Of a stretch of DNA of 64,000 bases, positions 52,490 to 63,294 are shown one piece after another. The DNA is from Bathynomus jamesi (taxonomy: Eukaryota; Arthropoda; Malacostraca; Isopoda; Cirolanidae). Position 1 is the stretch's first letter. Each line of letters starts with the position of its first letter. The DNA lies in NCBI GenBank assembly GCA_023014485.1, contig JAJOZX010006156.1, forward strand, positions 1 to 64,000, in the 5' to 3' direction. The translations under genes were made by a program, and so were the position numbers. The notes below the pieces were generated by a model that saw only the letters and a program-made list of their open reading frames with translations, had not been told where the DNA came from and did not search any database.

Positions 52490-54293
52490 TACAGACTAGA
52501 CACGACCATTACACCCTTCAATACAGACCAGACCACCAAGATCATCAAAAACATTAAGAATTCGAAGGCTACTGGACCAGACAACATATCTAACATACAC
52601 CTTAAACACTTGGGCCCACATGGAATACTAGCTCTCACAAACATCAGCACATATTCATACCAACACTGTATTATTCCTGACATATGGAAACAAGGTAAAA
52701 TTATTACACTACTCAAACCAAACAAAACTCCAACAGAACCAGCTTCCTATAGACCCATTACTTTACTATGCACACCTTCCAAAGTAACAGAAAGACTAAT
52801 CTTACTAATCTTACAAATCACCAACCCACACATACCACTATCGTCTACTCAACATGGATTCAGATCTCACCACTCAACCACGACATTACTCACTAACCTC
52901 ACGCAGCACATCATGGATGGCACCAACTGCAGACGACTAGCTCAACGTACACTATTAGCAACAATAGACATTAGTAAAGCATTTGATGCTATCCCACGCT
53001 TCCCTCTCATAAACAAAATACTCAACACAAACATGCACAATAACACCAAAAGGTGGCTGAGCAACTATCTTTCAGGAAGATACTTACATATTACATTTAA
53101 TGGCAAGTCATCCAAAAACAAGCTTTTCCCGAACAGGGTCCCTCAAGGCTCTGTTCTCTCACCAACACTGTTCAACTTATACATGCATGATATTCCAACA
53201 CCCATAGATAACAAGCTTACCTTATCATCATATGCAGATGATATCACTCGAACATCCACCCACAACAACATTGACACCGCTACAAATAACCTACAAACAT
53301 ACATAAACAGTATACAAGACTGGCTCACACACAATAGACTCAAAGTAGCGCCCACAAAATCAACCATCATCTTGCTTACAAGCTGTGGAGTTATCTGGTG
53401 TTCTTTTGTGTTACAAGCAACATAAAAGAACACCAGATAACTCCACAGCTTACACTAAACAACACCAACATTTCACACACTCAAAAGACCAAAATACTTG
53501 GGGTCACATACAACACATCATTATCTTTTGCAAACCACATTCGGACATTAAAAACAAATGTACGTCAAGACTTAACACGCTTAGGGTACTAACAGGCACA
53601 AACTTTGGACACCAGCAGGAAACAACATCACTCATCGACAAACAATATATTCGTCAGTTATGGACTATGCTAGCCCATGCTGCGCACCCATTATCTCAAA
53701 CACACACACAAATACCTTACAGATAATACAAAACAATGTACTTCGTATCATTACAGGATGCACTCAAACAACACCAATAGAACACCTGCACACAGAAACA
53801 AAAAATACTGAAAGTTAGGGAACATTTAGACATGAGGGGAACACAATTCATGGCAGCAGGGACAACTAACCCACAACACCCTTGCCACTACATGTACAAT
53901 CACGCACCGACATCCCGCACCTTTAAGGTAACACCAGAGAGACATTATAACCAAATACTCCATTCCATACCACGCCCCACAGACATCACACAGTACAGAA
54001 AACACATACACACACACCTAACTCACAAAGCACTGACACAACTCGGTCCGAATGCGGTCGTAGGTGCGAAGCCGCCACCCATTGACAGGTCAGAGACCAG
54101 CCTGAGCAGATTGGATCGAGTTAACTTAGCACGATTCCGATGTGGACATCACCCCAACTTACAGACATATAAACACAGACCAGACAACTCCACAGACGAC
54201 ACCTGCCACCTGTGCCAGGACACACCACAAACAACTGAACACATTATGACAGACTGTACTGCTCTAGCACAACATAGAATACAACATCACTAG
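52490..54293 (+). pseudogene. LINE reverse transcriptase and C-terminal domain
   Basis: 52,490-53,383: SKATGPDNISNIHLKHLG, IWKQGKIITLLKPNK, YRPITLLCTPSKVTERLIL, LSSTQHGFRSHHSTTTLL, LATIDISKAFDAIP (catalytic Asp), NRVPQGSVLSPTLFNLYMHD and SYADDITRTSTHNN (catalytic YADD). A 35-base insertion at 53,384-53,418 shifts the frame; the thumb continues as KTKILGVTYNTSLSFANHIR. 53,832-54,293: CHLCQDTPQTTEHIMTDC, the CxxC...H...C motif near the end of many Jockey/I-type ORF2 proteins. Further breaks lie near 53,590 and 53,815. The endonuclease domain is missing. Copies RNA by target-primed reverse transcription. Confidence 0.9.
53380..53451. repeat. Template-switch hairpin in the LINE
   Basis: Arms 53380-53412 and 53419-53451 are inverted over 33 bases with one mismatch, around a 6-base loop ACAAGC. 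ACAAGC is repeated at 53378-53383, marking a 35-base inverted-copy insertion. Confidence 0.93.
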
Positions 54294-54407
54294 TGCGCTG
54301 AACCTTTGGTCCACTCCGGAGAGGGCGATCGGTTACTTGCGTGCCGCCGGCTTGCTCGATCAGGGTGGGCTGATCGGCTAACCAACAACAACAACTGACG
54401 TAAAACA

Positions 54408-54851
54408 ATGATTTACGTTAATTTATCAGTTTTATTTTTAAACTTTAAATTTATAATTAATAATTAAGAAGAGAAAATCACACGTATTCTATTTGTAAGG
54501 ACTTTAAAATAAGATCTTTACACAGTCAAGACAATGCTTGCTATTCGCTCCGGGAAAGGGCTTTGTTGTTAGCTCAGCATGACTTCTAGTGTAACTATTT
54601 TTGTAATGTTACGAACATCTTACACTGATAAAAAGGAAAAATTAAAACACTTTGCGAGAACATTTGTACAATATTTTATTCAGAATACAACAAAAACTAA
54701 AAAGTGCATTCCTCTCTTAAACCACTGGAGACTCTCCTCAGCGAATTCCTTAGGTAGGAGAGGGTGGGCCCACTTTCCCTCTCCCTCAGTTTAATAACTG
54801 GTTGCTTACTATTAATGGCAGAAATCTATAGTAGTTATTTCTAGCTTAAGG
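54408..54851. other. 3' flank of the transporter gene
   Basis: AT-rich, probably including the 3' UTR of the minus-strand gene. Minus-strand AATAAA-like signals occur around 54,675 (reverse of TTTATT). Confidence 0.4.
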
Positions 54852-55015
54852 TCAGGAAAAATCTTCCACAGTCATCAGTACCTTATCATTTTGCTTCTTC
54901 CTGTCATATTCCTTTGCGAGAGGCATCATCATCCATAGACAAAATGCTAAAATATCTAACCCTCCAATGGCCCATAAGGCGTAGCGGTAACTTGAAGTCG
55001 CATCACGAATTACTC
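54852..55015 (-). CDS. SLC16-like monocarboxylate transporter, last exon
   Basis: Starts after CTCACAG (acceptor at 55016) and completes the Gly codon split by the phase-1 intron: GVIRDATSSYRYALWAIGGL, DILAFCLWMMMPLAKEYDRK, then a polar cytosolic tail ending VEDFS and TGA at 54852-54854. It contains the final transmembrane helix and short C-terminal tail typical of the SLC16 family. Continuous with the exon at 58,226-58,417 by frame and splice signals. No damage seen. Confidence 0.87.
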
Positions 55016-55068
55016 CTGTGAGGGAAGAAGTAAAATTGAAGACAAAAAATCGTCACAATGAAGCTGTT

Positions 55069-55137
55069 ATGGTATAGGTAATGGTTATGGTATAGGTATA
55101 GGTATATGGTATAGGTATAGGTTATGGTATAGGTAAT
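55069..55137. repeat. GGTATA minisatellite in the transporter intron
   Basis: About ten units of GGTATA/GGTTAT variants. Confidence 0.85.
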
Positions 55138-55270
55138 ACGGAAATTAGGACTTAACTCCTATATCCTGGTGTTAGAGTGTTGGAGTCAGAGATACGCAAA
55201 TTAAGGAATAAATATTGTTAGAACATGTAAAGCATGTCACGTATCATAGTCACTGATTTTGAGTAACAAT

Positions 55271-55499
55271 CAGGGTTCTCGTCTAAAAATATAAAAAATC
55301 AGAACAACTAAAAAAAAAAAAATTCCGTCCAAAAATATGAATATCCATAATATATTGTGAGCACTTTATTCTGATAGGCAAATGAAATGAAAACTTGAAA
55401 AATTAAGAAATAAGAACAAATAAAAATAAATAATATTTGAGGCCAAAAATAAGAACAAATCTTAGAAATAAGGACACTTGAGAACCCTAGTAACACTGA
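55271..55499. mobile_element. Short hAT-like MITE in the intron
   Basis: CAGGGTTCTCGTCTAAAAAT and, in reverse complement, TAGGGTTCTCAAGTGTCC ends; flanked by GTAACAAT (55263-55270) and GTAACACT (55500-55507), 7 of 8 matching. AT-rich interior with runs of AAATAAG. Confidence 0.72.
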
Positions 55500-56118
55500 A
55501 CCGAGACCTGATACGAAATTTGGTTATTTCGCTGTTAGCTTCGTATGCCTAAAGAAAAGGCAGTGAAAGAGTCTTTTGCTTTGTCTGCCCACCAAAGATC
55601 ACATATCCATTATAATGGAAAGATACTTTGAGAGAACACAAAATGCTATTTAGGTATTATGCACATATAATAGCATTCACTGCTATTATACGTGTATAAT
55701 ATTGCCTCGCAATAAACTAATAATATAAATGTTTGTAAATTACTGCAATTCAATACACCTGTGGTAAAAAACGAACTTATATCTTATCGTCTGCATAATT
55801 TTTTGTTCACATTGCACAGAAAAACTCATAAGTTCGTCCTTCTTAAAGTTCGGTCCCATGAAATGTATTCTACAAATACTGTCGCGATGAGTCTAGCAGA
55901 CTCTTCCTACAATTTTGCTTGATTAGACATGACGAAATAGTGAACTAAAGATTGAAAGAATAAAAAGTAGTTTATTTTTAACTTAAATAGACATTTGTTG
56001 TAGCCATTAGTACAGATATATGGAAAATGTTCAATTAGATTTTGCTTAACTATTTTCTTCTGAAAATGATGCAAGATATATGGGCGCCTTTTGCTACAAG
56101 TTTGTGTAATATCTAGAT

Positions 56119-56582
56119 CAGCGGTTCTTAACCTGGGGGGCATTTCGATTTTCCAGAGGGAGGGGTGCGAAAGCTAGGCGAAAGTGGTCAACATATCTCT
56201 GATTCAGAATATATATTCCCAATTAAATAAATTTGTAATTAAAAAATTGGCGTGGGGCTGCCGGGCGGGGAAAACATGCCATTCGTCATTCTTAACCTCA
56301 TATAATGTTGCCTGAGCGATATCATCCTACTTAAAAATCATTTGTGGCCAGTTCCGCTGCAAATACGAGGGTGTAGGTACGACTTTCTCTGCTCTTTCGT
56401 ACGAAAATATTGTATTCTCTCACAAATACAGTTTTTTGTTTGTTTGTTTATTTATCCAATCCAGAAAAGCATTAAAAGCAATGAATCGTTGAAAAACTTT
56501 TATTCTTTGGGGTTCAGGGGGGCGCCACGGGTTGAAGGTTGATCATTGAAGGGCGCAGCTCCACAAAGGTTAAGAACCGCTG
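56119..56582. mobile_element. hAT MITE in the intron
   Basis: CAGCGGTTCTTAACC and GGTTAAGAACCGCTG are perfect inverted ends; flanked by ATCTAGAT (56111-56118) and ATCTAAAT (56583-56590), 7 of 8. This CAGNGGTTCTNAACC end type is common among Charlie-like hATs and recurs at 60,544. Confidence 0.87.
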
Positions 56583-56829
56583 ATCTAAATTCTTTTTAAT
56601 GGATAAGGTAGCTAAACGTCACAAGACCCCTAGAAGAAAGTCAATAGTACAATTGCTAGATACCATAATTACAATCGATCCTCATTTTACGCGACATTTA
56701 GGATAAAAATATCTAATAGATGGGTTGTAAAAGTCTAGTAAAAATGTTTGTAGGATATTTGATTCACCAAATGTGTTTGTTTTATTTTATTGTATCGCAT
56801 TTAATGTCGGAAAATCGTTCTACCCATTA

Positions 56830-56950
56830 CCTTTCGGGAAGGAGTTCACTGATATGTAATTGAGTGGTTGAGAGCCAAAGTGAGATAGCTGGAAATATAT
56901 TAAAATTGTTGCCTTTTTCTGCAGGTGATCTACAGTGAGTACATAGATTA
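56830..56950 (+). repeat. Dispersed intronic repeat, copy A
   Basis: Includes GAGAGCCAAAGTGAGATAGC and CTGCAGGTGATCTACAGTG; inverted relatives at 58,019-58,130 and 60,405-60,515. Confidence 0.6.
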
Positions 56951-57124
56951 CTTTGTTACTAGGTAATTTCTTTGTAACCTCTCAGTAAACACCTCAGGCA
57001 TAACTACTCTCTCAGTCTACGTGTTCCGGAAGCCAACGCATTTTAACTTTTCCAAACAGCATTTTATAACATTTTGGCAGAAATTATTTAACATATTCTT
57101 TATACTCACTGTCACTAATGAGTC

Positions 57125-57447
57125 CAGAGCTGGGCACTTCCGCAAACCGCAAATTCCGCAATTGCGGAAGTATGTTTTTCGTTTGCGGACTTGCGTTTGC
57201 GGCAAAGTCATCGCAAATTAGTGAATTTGCGTTTGCGGATTTGCGTTTGCGGAAGTGATTTTGAGTTTGCGGATTTGCAATCGCAAATCCGCAAACTCAA
57301 AATACTTCCGCAAACGCAAATCCGCAAACGCAAATTCACTAATTTGCGATGACTTTGCCGCAAACGCAAGTCCGCAAACGAAAAACATACTTCCGCAATT
57401 GCGGAATTTGCGGTTTGCGGAAGTGTTTGCGGAAGTGCCCAGCTCTG
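57125..57447. mobile_element. Palindromic hAT MITE (TTTGCGG repeats)
   Basis: CAGAGCTGGGCACTTCCGCA at one end and its near-exact complement at the other; the two arms pair almost perfectly to a centre near 57,286. The body is made of TTTGCGTTTGCGGA units. The end shares CAGNGCTGGGCACTT with the element at 3,179. Flanks share TGAGT only, so the duplication is degraded. Confidence 0.88.
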
Positions 57448-57599
57448 CTGAGTAATGACATAATTACCTAAAAATAAACTAATTTTTCATCAAAAAATAA
57501 ATAAATATTGAAACGATCACTGCTTGTGATACTACCTATATTTTTCTATAAAATCCTGAAAAAAAAAAAATTAGATATAAATAAATTTCTACTGACTTA

Positions 57600-57694
57600 A
57601 ATATTTGTTAAAAATAAACAAACGGTTCGGTGATCCAATCAAAATTTAACAACCGGTTTGGGCGAACCGGACCGAACCGGTCCCAGCACACCCC
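57600..57694. mobile_element. hAT terminus, solitary
   Basis: Ends CGAACCGGTCCCAGCACACC then CCTG; in reverse, CAGGGGTGTGCTGGGACCGG is hAT-like. The partner end was not found. Confidence 0.45.
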
Positions 57695-58018
57695 TGGATT
57701 AAGGATACTATGGATCCGGATGCTCCCTAATCAGGCCACCATTCCCGTGTGGTCTGAAATAACACTAGCATTATCTTAAATATTCACTGTAAATTTCATA
57801 TTTACATTTAGGATAAACAGTTCTAATTGTGGCATATGTGCATGTATCATATGTATTTATATGGCTTCCAAGACAATTTTATTTTTACAAATTTTGAAAA
57901 TTCCTTGTCGCCCAGTACCCTAAAATTTCATTTACTGGGCGACTGGGCGACAAATTTTTTTCACTGGGTGACATTCATGTTGCCCACTCACTAGGTTAAA
58001 AAATGCTCTGGTACTGTA

Positions 58019-58130
58019 CATGATCACCTGAAGGAAAACGCAAGAATTTTTATATTTTTTCGGATAGAGAGATCAATATATTTTTTCGGATAGAGAGATC
58101 AAGCTGGCTTCCAATCATTCAACTGTTCGA
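58019..58130 (-). repeat. Dispersed intronic repeat, copy B
   Basis: Inverted relative of 56,830-56,950 and 60,405-60,515. It includes a 30-bp direct duplication (TTTTTTCGGATAGAGAGATC twice, 58,049-58,104). Confidence 0.55.
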
Positions 58131-58225
58131 TGAGCATCCATAGGGAACCTATCCAATCTGCAAGAATAAGCTCGTATTCGTACCTTGTGTTGTTAATACT
58201 GAACTTAAACATATTTAAACCTCAC

Positions 58226-58417
58226 CTACGATTGGTCCAATAATGATAGAAAAAACACCAACAGAAAGGGATGAAACCCCATATACGGCTGGAAACAAAT
58301 CGACTCCCATTGTCTTGATCATAACTGTGGGATGGAGACTCATGGCAGCACCGACGCTAAATCCCCAGCAACAGACGAATAGTAGTAAAAACTTAATATC
58401 CTTTACGAGCGTAAAAG
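58226..58417 (-). CDS. SLC16-like monocarboxylate transporter, penultimate exon
   Basis: Between TTTTTACAG (acceptor) and GTGAGG (donor): AFTLVKDIKFLLLFVCCWGF, SVGAAMSLHPTVMIKTMGVD, LFPAVYGVSSLSVGVFSIII and GPIV. Two hydrophobic helices with the conserved pattern of the second half of MCT proteins (VDxxPxxYGxxSLxxGxxxxxGPxxxG). Both flanking introns are phase 1. The following intron (55,016-58,225) is 3.2 kb and full of MITEs. Confidence 0.88.
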
Positions 58418-58487
58418 CTGTAAAAACAAAGTTTTATACTTAAGAAACATTATAAACTTATTTTGCTGGACATTATAGATAAAACCA

Positions 58488-58636
58488 GTGTTTTTTTTAG
58501 GAAAAAAGGTACCGGTACTCAGATTTGACGGACTCGTAGGGGGGTGGGGGAAATTACGGATTTTTTTATGTTTTGAAAAAACGGTGCCAATACTGCGTAC
58601 CGTTGTTTACCGCCAGAAAAAAAAAACAATGGAGAA
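58488..58636. mobile_element. Possible short MITE near the transporter exon
   Basis: GTTTTTTTTAGGAAAAAAGG then TACCGGTAC at the left and GCGTACCGTTGTTTACC then a run of A at the right look like imperfect inverted ends. Weak. Confidence 0.35.
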
Positions 58637-58884
58637 AACTATACATGGTATTGATATTTATGTAAGAATGAAATCATATAAAAAACCTAATCGTTATTTA
58701 AAATACGGTAACTGAAATTCATGGTATTAGGTATTCATTATCCTTTAGCACTGTTGAAGTGATCAATTTATGAGATAGCTTCTTTTCGTTTTGAGGCGAC
58801 TTCTCCATCTATAATAATTTACGAAATACGATTAGAGTTTAATTGGTTAAATAAATTTTCATACACTTTCTTTAGTTTTCTTAC

Positions 58885-59682
58885 CAATTATGAAAATACC
58901 GATGAAAAGGATGCCGAACATGTATCCAAACTTTACACTGAATTTCGGCCGGTCCGACAAAAGGGTCATACACAGTCTGCCAAGGATATTTGCAAATGAA
59001 GCTGAAGACACACACCATGCTGCCATTTGCAACGTATGACCAGTATCCATCACTGCAAATGAAATCCACATTTGAAAGTTTATATATCCCAGCATAAGAC
59101 AAGCTGAACCTATGGCAATGATAATAACTTGCAAGAATCGAAGTGACTTCAGGTTTTGTAGAGTAGACTTCAAAATTCTTGAAATTAAAGATCTAATAGA
59201 GTCTTTTTTCGACAATTTCGGTTCTTTATTTAAGGTCGTTTTGTTGTTTTGAAGGGAAGAAGAAACGTCACTTATCGACTGTCCTAAAGATCCAACTGAA
59301 TACGCCGAAATTTCACTCTCTTTACGATATTTCCCTCGCCTTATTTTCAGAGTTTGAAGCTCTCTTTCTTCAAAGTCGACGCTTTTCATATTTTCTTCAT
59401 TGAAATCATCAAAATCAGTCTTGTGTTCGACTCGTTTCATATGCCACTTAACTGGTTGAAAAAGAGCGCCAACAACGCACAGATTAAGTGTAATTGCTGC
59501 GATGATAAGAACTGCGCCCATGTATCCATATTGTTCGAGAAGGAAATTTGACAGTATAGGACTAATGAATCCACCTGTACACATCCCGAGAGTCATAATT
59601 CCAATGGCAAAGCCTCGATGCTTTTCAAAATACCTGGCGACGACGAAATAACCAACTGAAGGCCCAATACTTCCGCCAATTC
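58885..59682 (-). CDS. SLC16-like monocarboxylate transporter (MCT), internal exon
   Basis: Acceptor CTTTCAG before 59682, donor GTAAGA after 58885. It encodes GIGGSIGPSVGYFVVARYFE, KHRGFAIGIMTLGMCTGGFI (helices 4-5), YGYMGAVLIIAAITLNLCVV (helix 6), a charged cytosolic loop of about 110 residues (QPVKWHMKRVEHKTDF to KDSIRSLISRILKSTLQNLK), then LRFLQVIIIAIGSACLMLGY, MAAWCVSSASFANILGRLCM and TLLSDRPKF, where GR...DR is an MFS signature. A large loop between helices 6 and 7 is normal for SLC16 proton-coupled transporters of lactate, pyruvate and similar monocarboxylates at the plasma membrane. The substrate is not predictable. Upstream exon(s) with helices 1-3 were not found to the window end. 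Only clear host gene. Confidence 0.9.
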
Positions 59683-60535
59683 CTGAAAGGAAACAGTTTT
59701 TTAAAACTTTTACTTAAAGTTTTGGTTAAACAATTAAATATTTTTTTATAAGAGTTTGTATCCAGTTATCCAATTATAAAATTTTAATAATTTTAATACT
59801 TATAAAGTCAGTTTCATGGACGATTCCAATTACAGAGTCGAATGTTTTTGGCTGTAGGTAGAAGTGTCAAGTCGAATAAATTTTGTGGTCTAACTATGAT
59901 TCAGAATTGAACTCTATTCTTTTTCGGAAACGATATTAGATTTGACATTTTTTGTGTGATCAGGAAATTAAAATTGTATTACCGAAGATGATTCGAACGG
60001 GAGTATGTAATTAATTCTACTGAACTTATATCCATTCTCGATAATTATATTTTCCTATTGTTCCAATAGGCTGTGTTGCAATTACGCATCTCTATGCTTT
60101 AAAAAGATGGTACCCCCATATTACCTTTTAAAACCACTAGTCAGTCACGAAAACGAAAAGGGATACCTTTTTTTAACCATTTGTGACCATACCCAACTTC
60201 TGCCACCCCCCCCCCCAAGACTCCCCTCTCCCTTCCCCACTTTTTAAGCCTTTTAAGATTATATAAAAGACCTTCTCTTTGTTTTTTCTATTAATAAAGC
60301 TTGAGAATGCTCCAGTGATTGGAACGAAACGTTCCTATTCCTGCTTTCCTTTTTCTGCGTGAAATAGCTCAACGCTGAACCAAAACAATGGATTTCACCA
60401 CATACACTGTAGATCACCCGCGGAAAAAGGACAAGTATTTTTATGTGTTTGTAGATAGATCACTTTGGCTTTCAACCGTCCAATTGTATTGAGAACATTC
60501 GAAATACTAATATGTTGAGAATATTTGGAGTGGCG
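59683..60535. other. Intron or upstream region of the transporter
   Basis: No upstream exon recognised. It contains a poly-C run (60,207-60,218) and one copy of the dispersed repeat (60,405-60,515, minus). Confidence 0.45.
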
Positions 60536-61255
60536 GAGTAAACCAGTGGTTCTCAAACTTAGGGTCGCTGAGCAATTTTCTTTGGGTAACTGGGACTCAA
60601 CTAAAAGTTATTGCTATGCATATAAAAATATATCAGAAAATTATTTTTGTATGACATTCTTTACTAGCGTACCGGCAACAAATTAGAGTCGAGAAATAAG
60701 TAGATGGTTTATCTCTTTTAAGTCCATTAAAAATTATACGCGTTTGGCCATCACAGAAAACTTCGAAGGATAGCTAACTATCGCATGAAACTTCGCGCAG
60801 CCTCAGCAAATGGTTTCTCAATCTTGATTGGTCAGCTTATTAATATATATTATAAGAATGACTGATGGAAAGAAGAGAAATATAGAGGAAATATTATAAC
60901 TACGGATTTGCTTGTACAGTAGTATCAGGAATTGAAAGGCTACATTGTGTTATCTGCAATGAACTTCTATCACCTGAATCAATGAAACCACGTAAAATGA
61001 AATGCCATACGACTTCTAATTATTCTCTGCTTGTAGACAAAGATTCCGAAGTTTTCAAACGAAAAGCCGAGTCAGTGAAGAGGAGTAGACTTGATACCGC
61101 AGTAGGGTGGCCATTTCGAAATTTCCAAAAAGGAGGACACTGCGTATGTGGCCGTACGTTAACATATATATATATATATATATATCGTAAGAACGACGCT
61201 TGTATAGGAGATATTCCGCGCAAGACGAGAGAGAGAACGAAACAAATTAAAAAAT

Positions 61256-61331
61256 GAGGTAACCACCCGGGAATCGAACCCGGGATCTTCCGATTGCCGG
61301 TCAGATGCGATACCATTACACCATGGGCCTC
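61256..61331 (-). other. tRNA-like core, copy 3
   Basis: A box TGGTGTAATGG, B box GGTTCGATTCC, perfect T arm CCGGG/CCCGG. The ends GAGG..CCA and TGG..CCTC pair with an internal mismatch; the loop again lacks U33. Confidence 0.65.
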
Positions 61332-61504
61332 ACTCTTCCAATGCCGTAATTCTTCTACATACTCGCAGAAACCAATGCCCAAGGAGGCACCTCCCGCATG
61401 CCGTAACTTATATACAATTGTATATAATGTTACGGCATGCGGGAGGTGCCCCCTTGGGGCATTGGTTTCTGCGAGTATGTAAAGAACTACGGCATTTGGA
61501 AGAG

Positions 61505-61579
61505 TGAGCCCATGGTGTAATGGTATCGCATCTGACCGGCAATCGGAAGATCCCGGGTTCGATTCCCGGGTGTTACCTC
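61505..61579 (+). other. tRNA-like core, copy 4
   Basis: As copy 3 but GAGCCCA at the 5' side and GTGTTACCTC at the 3' side, so only GAG/CTC remains of the end stem. Confidence 0.65.
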
Positions 61580-62559
61580 ATTTTTCATTTGTTTCGTTCT
61601 CTCTCTCTCGTCTTGCGCGGAATATCTCCTATACAAGCGTCGTTCTTTACGTTATTTATACTGCGTGTTCTTTGCAGTGATGTGTGTGTATATATATATA
61701 TATAATAATATATATATATATATTGTATATAACATTATATATATAGAACTGAAAGAAATGAATTAATTTTTACTCCTTGGGCAGACTGACTGTCCAGTCG
61801 TAGTCTGAAATTGAAAACAAATGCGGCTTAATCAGCAGTGTTTGCCACTACATATAATAAAAATACGTTAACGGTTTATTATGGCCTTCAGTACCCGCAT
61901 TTTAAGTGTACCTGAGGTAATTTATATAATTCTTTTTAGCCAGACCCAAAAAGGAGGATAAATTAACGTCCGGCTCAAGGTGGCTCCGGATGGAGGACAG
62001 AGTGCTCAAAAGGCGGACTGTCCGGCCACCCTATACCGCAGGTTCAAAGCAACAAAATTTTTCACCAGTGGAGGCTTCATGAGAAATATCCTTTAAGATA
62101 GCTAAAGTGAAGAAAACGCACACTATTGCTGAAGAATCGGTATACTTCCTTGTACAAAGGACATTGTTCGATATATTGGGGTCAAATTCTGTTAAAAAAA
62201 ACTGCAATCGATTTCTTTGTCAGATGACACAGGCTTTCTGATGTGTCAAATGACATTTTCGCTCAGGTTGTGGACGAAATAAAATCAGCACCTTTTGGTT
62301 ACGAGGCTTGGTAAATCCAAGGATGTGATTAATTAATTATTCACAGTCGATTGTTTATATGTCCGTTTTCTCATTATATCAGTTGCTCGGAGACACTAGC
62401 ACCGGACCTCCAGTCTATTATCAAATCAGTGAATTTTGTCACGGCAAATGGCTCAACAGTCGTCTTTTCCAAAAGTTGTGTAAAGAAATGGATGCCTCTC
62501 ATGAAGTCTTTCCCTTTCATAGTGAGGTCAGGCAGTTGTCGATGGGTAGTGTTGAAACG

Positions 62560-63294
62560 CAGGAACGGAGCAAGAGTGTCATGGGCCCCGGGACAAAACT
62601 TATTTACGGGTCCCCTAACAAAATTTTTATTATACATTTATATTGCTTTTCTTTGCATTATTTATTTAACATATAATTAAGAATTATGATACTACTTGTA
62701 CGCATGGAAGCATAGAAGGCAAAACATTATGCAAAATATTGAGCTTTAAAAAGGATACCGTGAAATAAAAGTTTACTTACGACAACATCAGAACTTGACT
62801 TTTCTTGCCTTTCTTTCAGCAAATTCATTAATTAAATCCTCCAAGTTAATATTTGTAGCTTTCTTGTTTTCAACTGATATAATTGAGAGTCCACTTAATC
62901 TTTTTTCATTCATAGAATTTCGAAGATAGTTCTTTATTAGTTTAAGTTTTGAAAACGATCTCTCTGCACTTGAAACTGTCACAGGAATTGTGAGGAACAA
63001 TGTTATGGCAGTCACAACTTCGGGAAAACTTGAGCACAAAGTACTGTTGTCGTTAATTAAAAATGAATATAGCTCATGGATTGTCGTCATTTTTTCAATG
63101 TCTGTTTTTAAGCACATTCGAAAAGAGAGTAATTGACTTGGAAATCCAGAGGAAATATCATTTTTATATTTATTTACTAGCTTTGTTGCTCTCTCAAATA
63201 ACTTCTCATCACTTGTTGAAACGACCCGGCCCCCCCCCAAAAGGCCCGGGCCCAGGGGCACTGCCCCGCCTGCCCCTAGCTAGCTCCGCCCCTG
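62560..63294 (-). mobile_element. hAT internal-deletion derivative
   Basis: CAGGAACGGAGC and GCTCCGCCCCTG ends; perfect 8-bp duplication TTGAAACG (62552-62559, 63295-63302). Both subterminal regions contain GGGCCC(C)GGG. It carries only the C-terminal exon of its transposase. Confidence 0.92.
62788..63261 (-). pseudogene. hAT transposase (ZMYM1-like) C-terminal exon
   Basis: 157-residue frame, ending at a stop 62788-62790: ERATKLVNKYKNDISSGFPS, KTDIEKMTTIHELYSFLIN, then TVSSAERSFSKLKLIKNYLR and LSGLSIISVENKKATNINLE (dimerisation domain). It is open from near the element's right end, so the upstream part is part of the deletion junction. No catalytic residues. It ends ERKARKVKF, like IKARKQRL of the copy at 47,240. 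Confidence 0.87.

Larger units (their letters stand above)
52323..54391 (+). mobile_element. 5'-truncated LINE with AAC tail
   Basis: Flanked by a 16-bp target duplication CAACTGACGYAAAACA (52307-52322, 54392-54407; one difference). It contains RT and a C-terminal CCHC region and ends CTGATCGGCTAACC followed by (AAC)n. About 2.07 kb. Confidence 0.9.
61186..61679. mobile_element. tRNA-cored repeat, cluster 3 (head-to-head pair)
   Basis: An inverted unit (61186-61407) and a direct unit (61429-61679) face each other with their 5' ends, separated by a self-complementary TTATATACAATTGTATATAA. Each has leader, tRNA-like core and 3' body as in cluster 2. TA repeats lie on both outer sides (61,163-61,185; 61,688-61,745). 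Confidence 0.9.
61103..62033. mobile_element. hAT-like non-autonomous element inserted in the BED exon
   Basis: TAGGGTGGCCA and TGGCCACCCTA-type ends (right end TCCGGCCACCCTA) with a perfect 8-bp duplication TACCGCAG (61095-61102, 62034-62041). The inner ends share AGGAGGACA/TGGAGGACAG. The third cluster of the tRNA-cored repeat lies inside it. Confidence 0.88.

Noticed and set aside
57021..57455. Plus- and minus-strand frames
   Set aside because: Translations of the palindromic TTTGCGG MITE.
59354..59551. 65-residue plus-strand frame
   Set aside because: Antisense shadow of the transporter exon.
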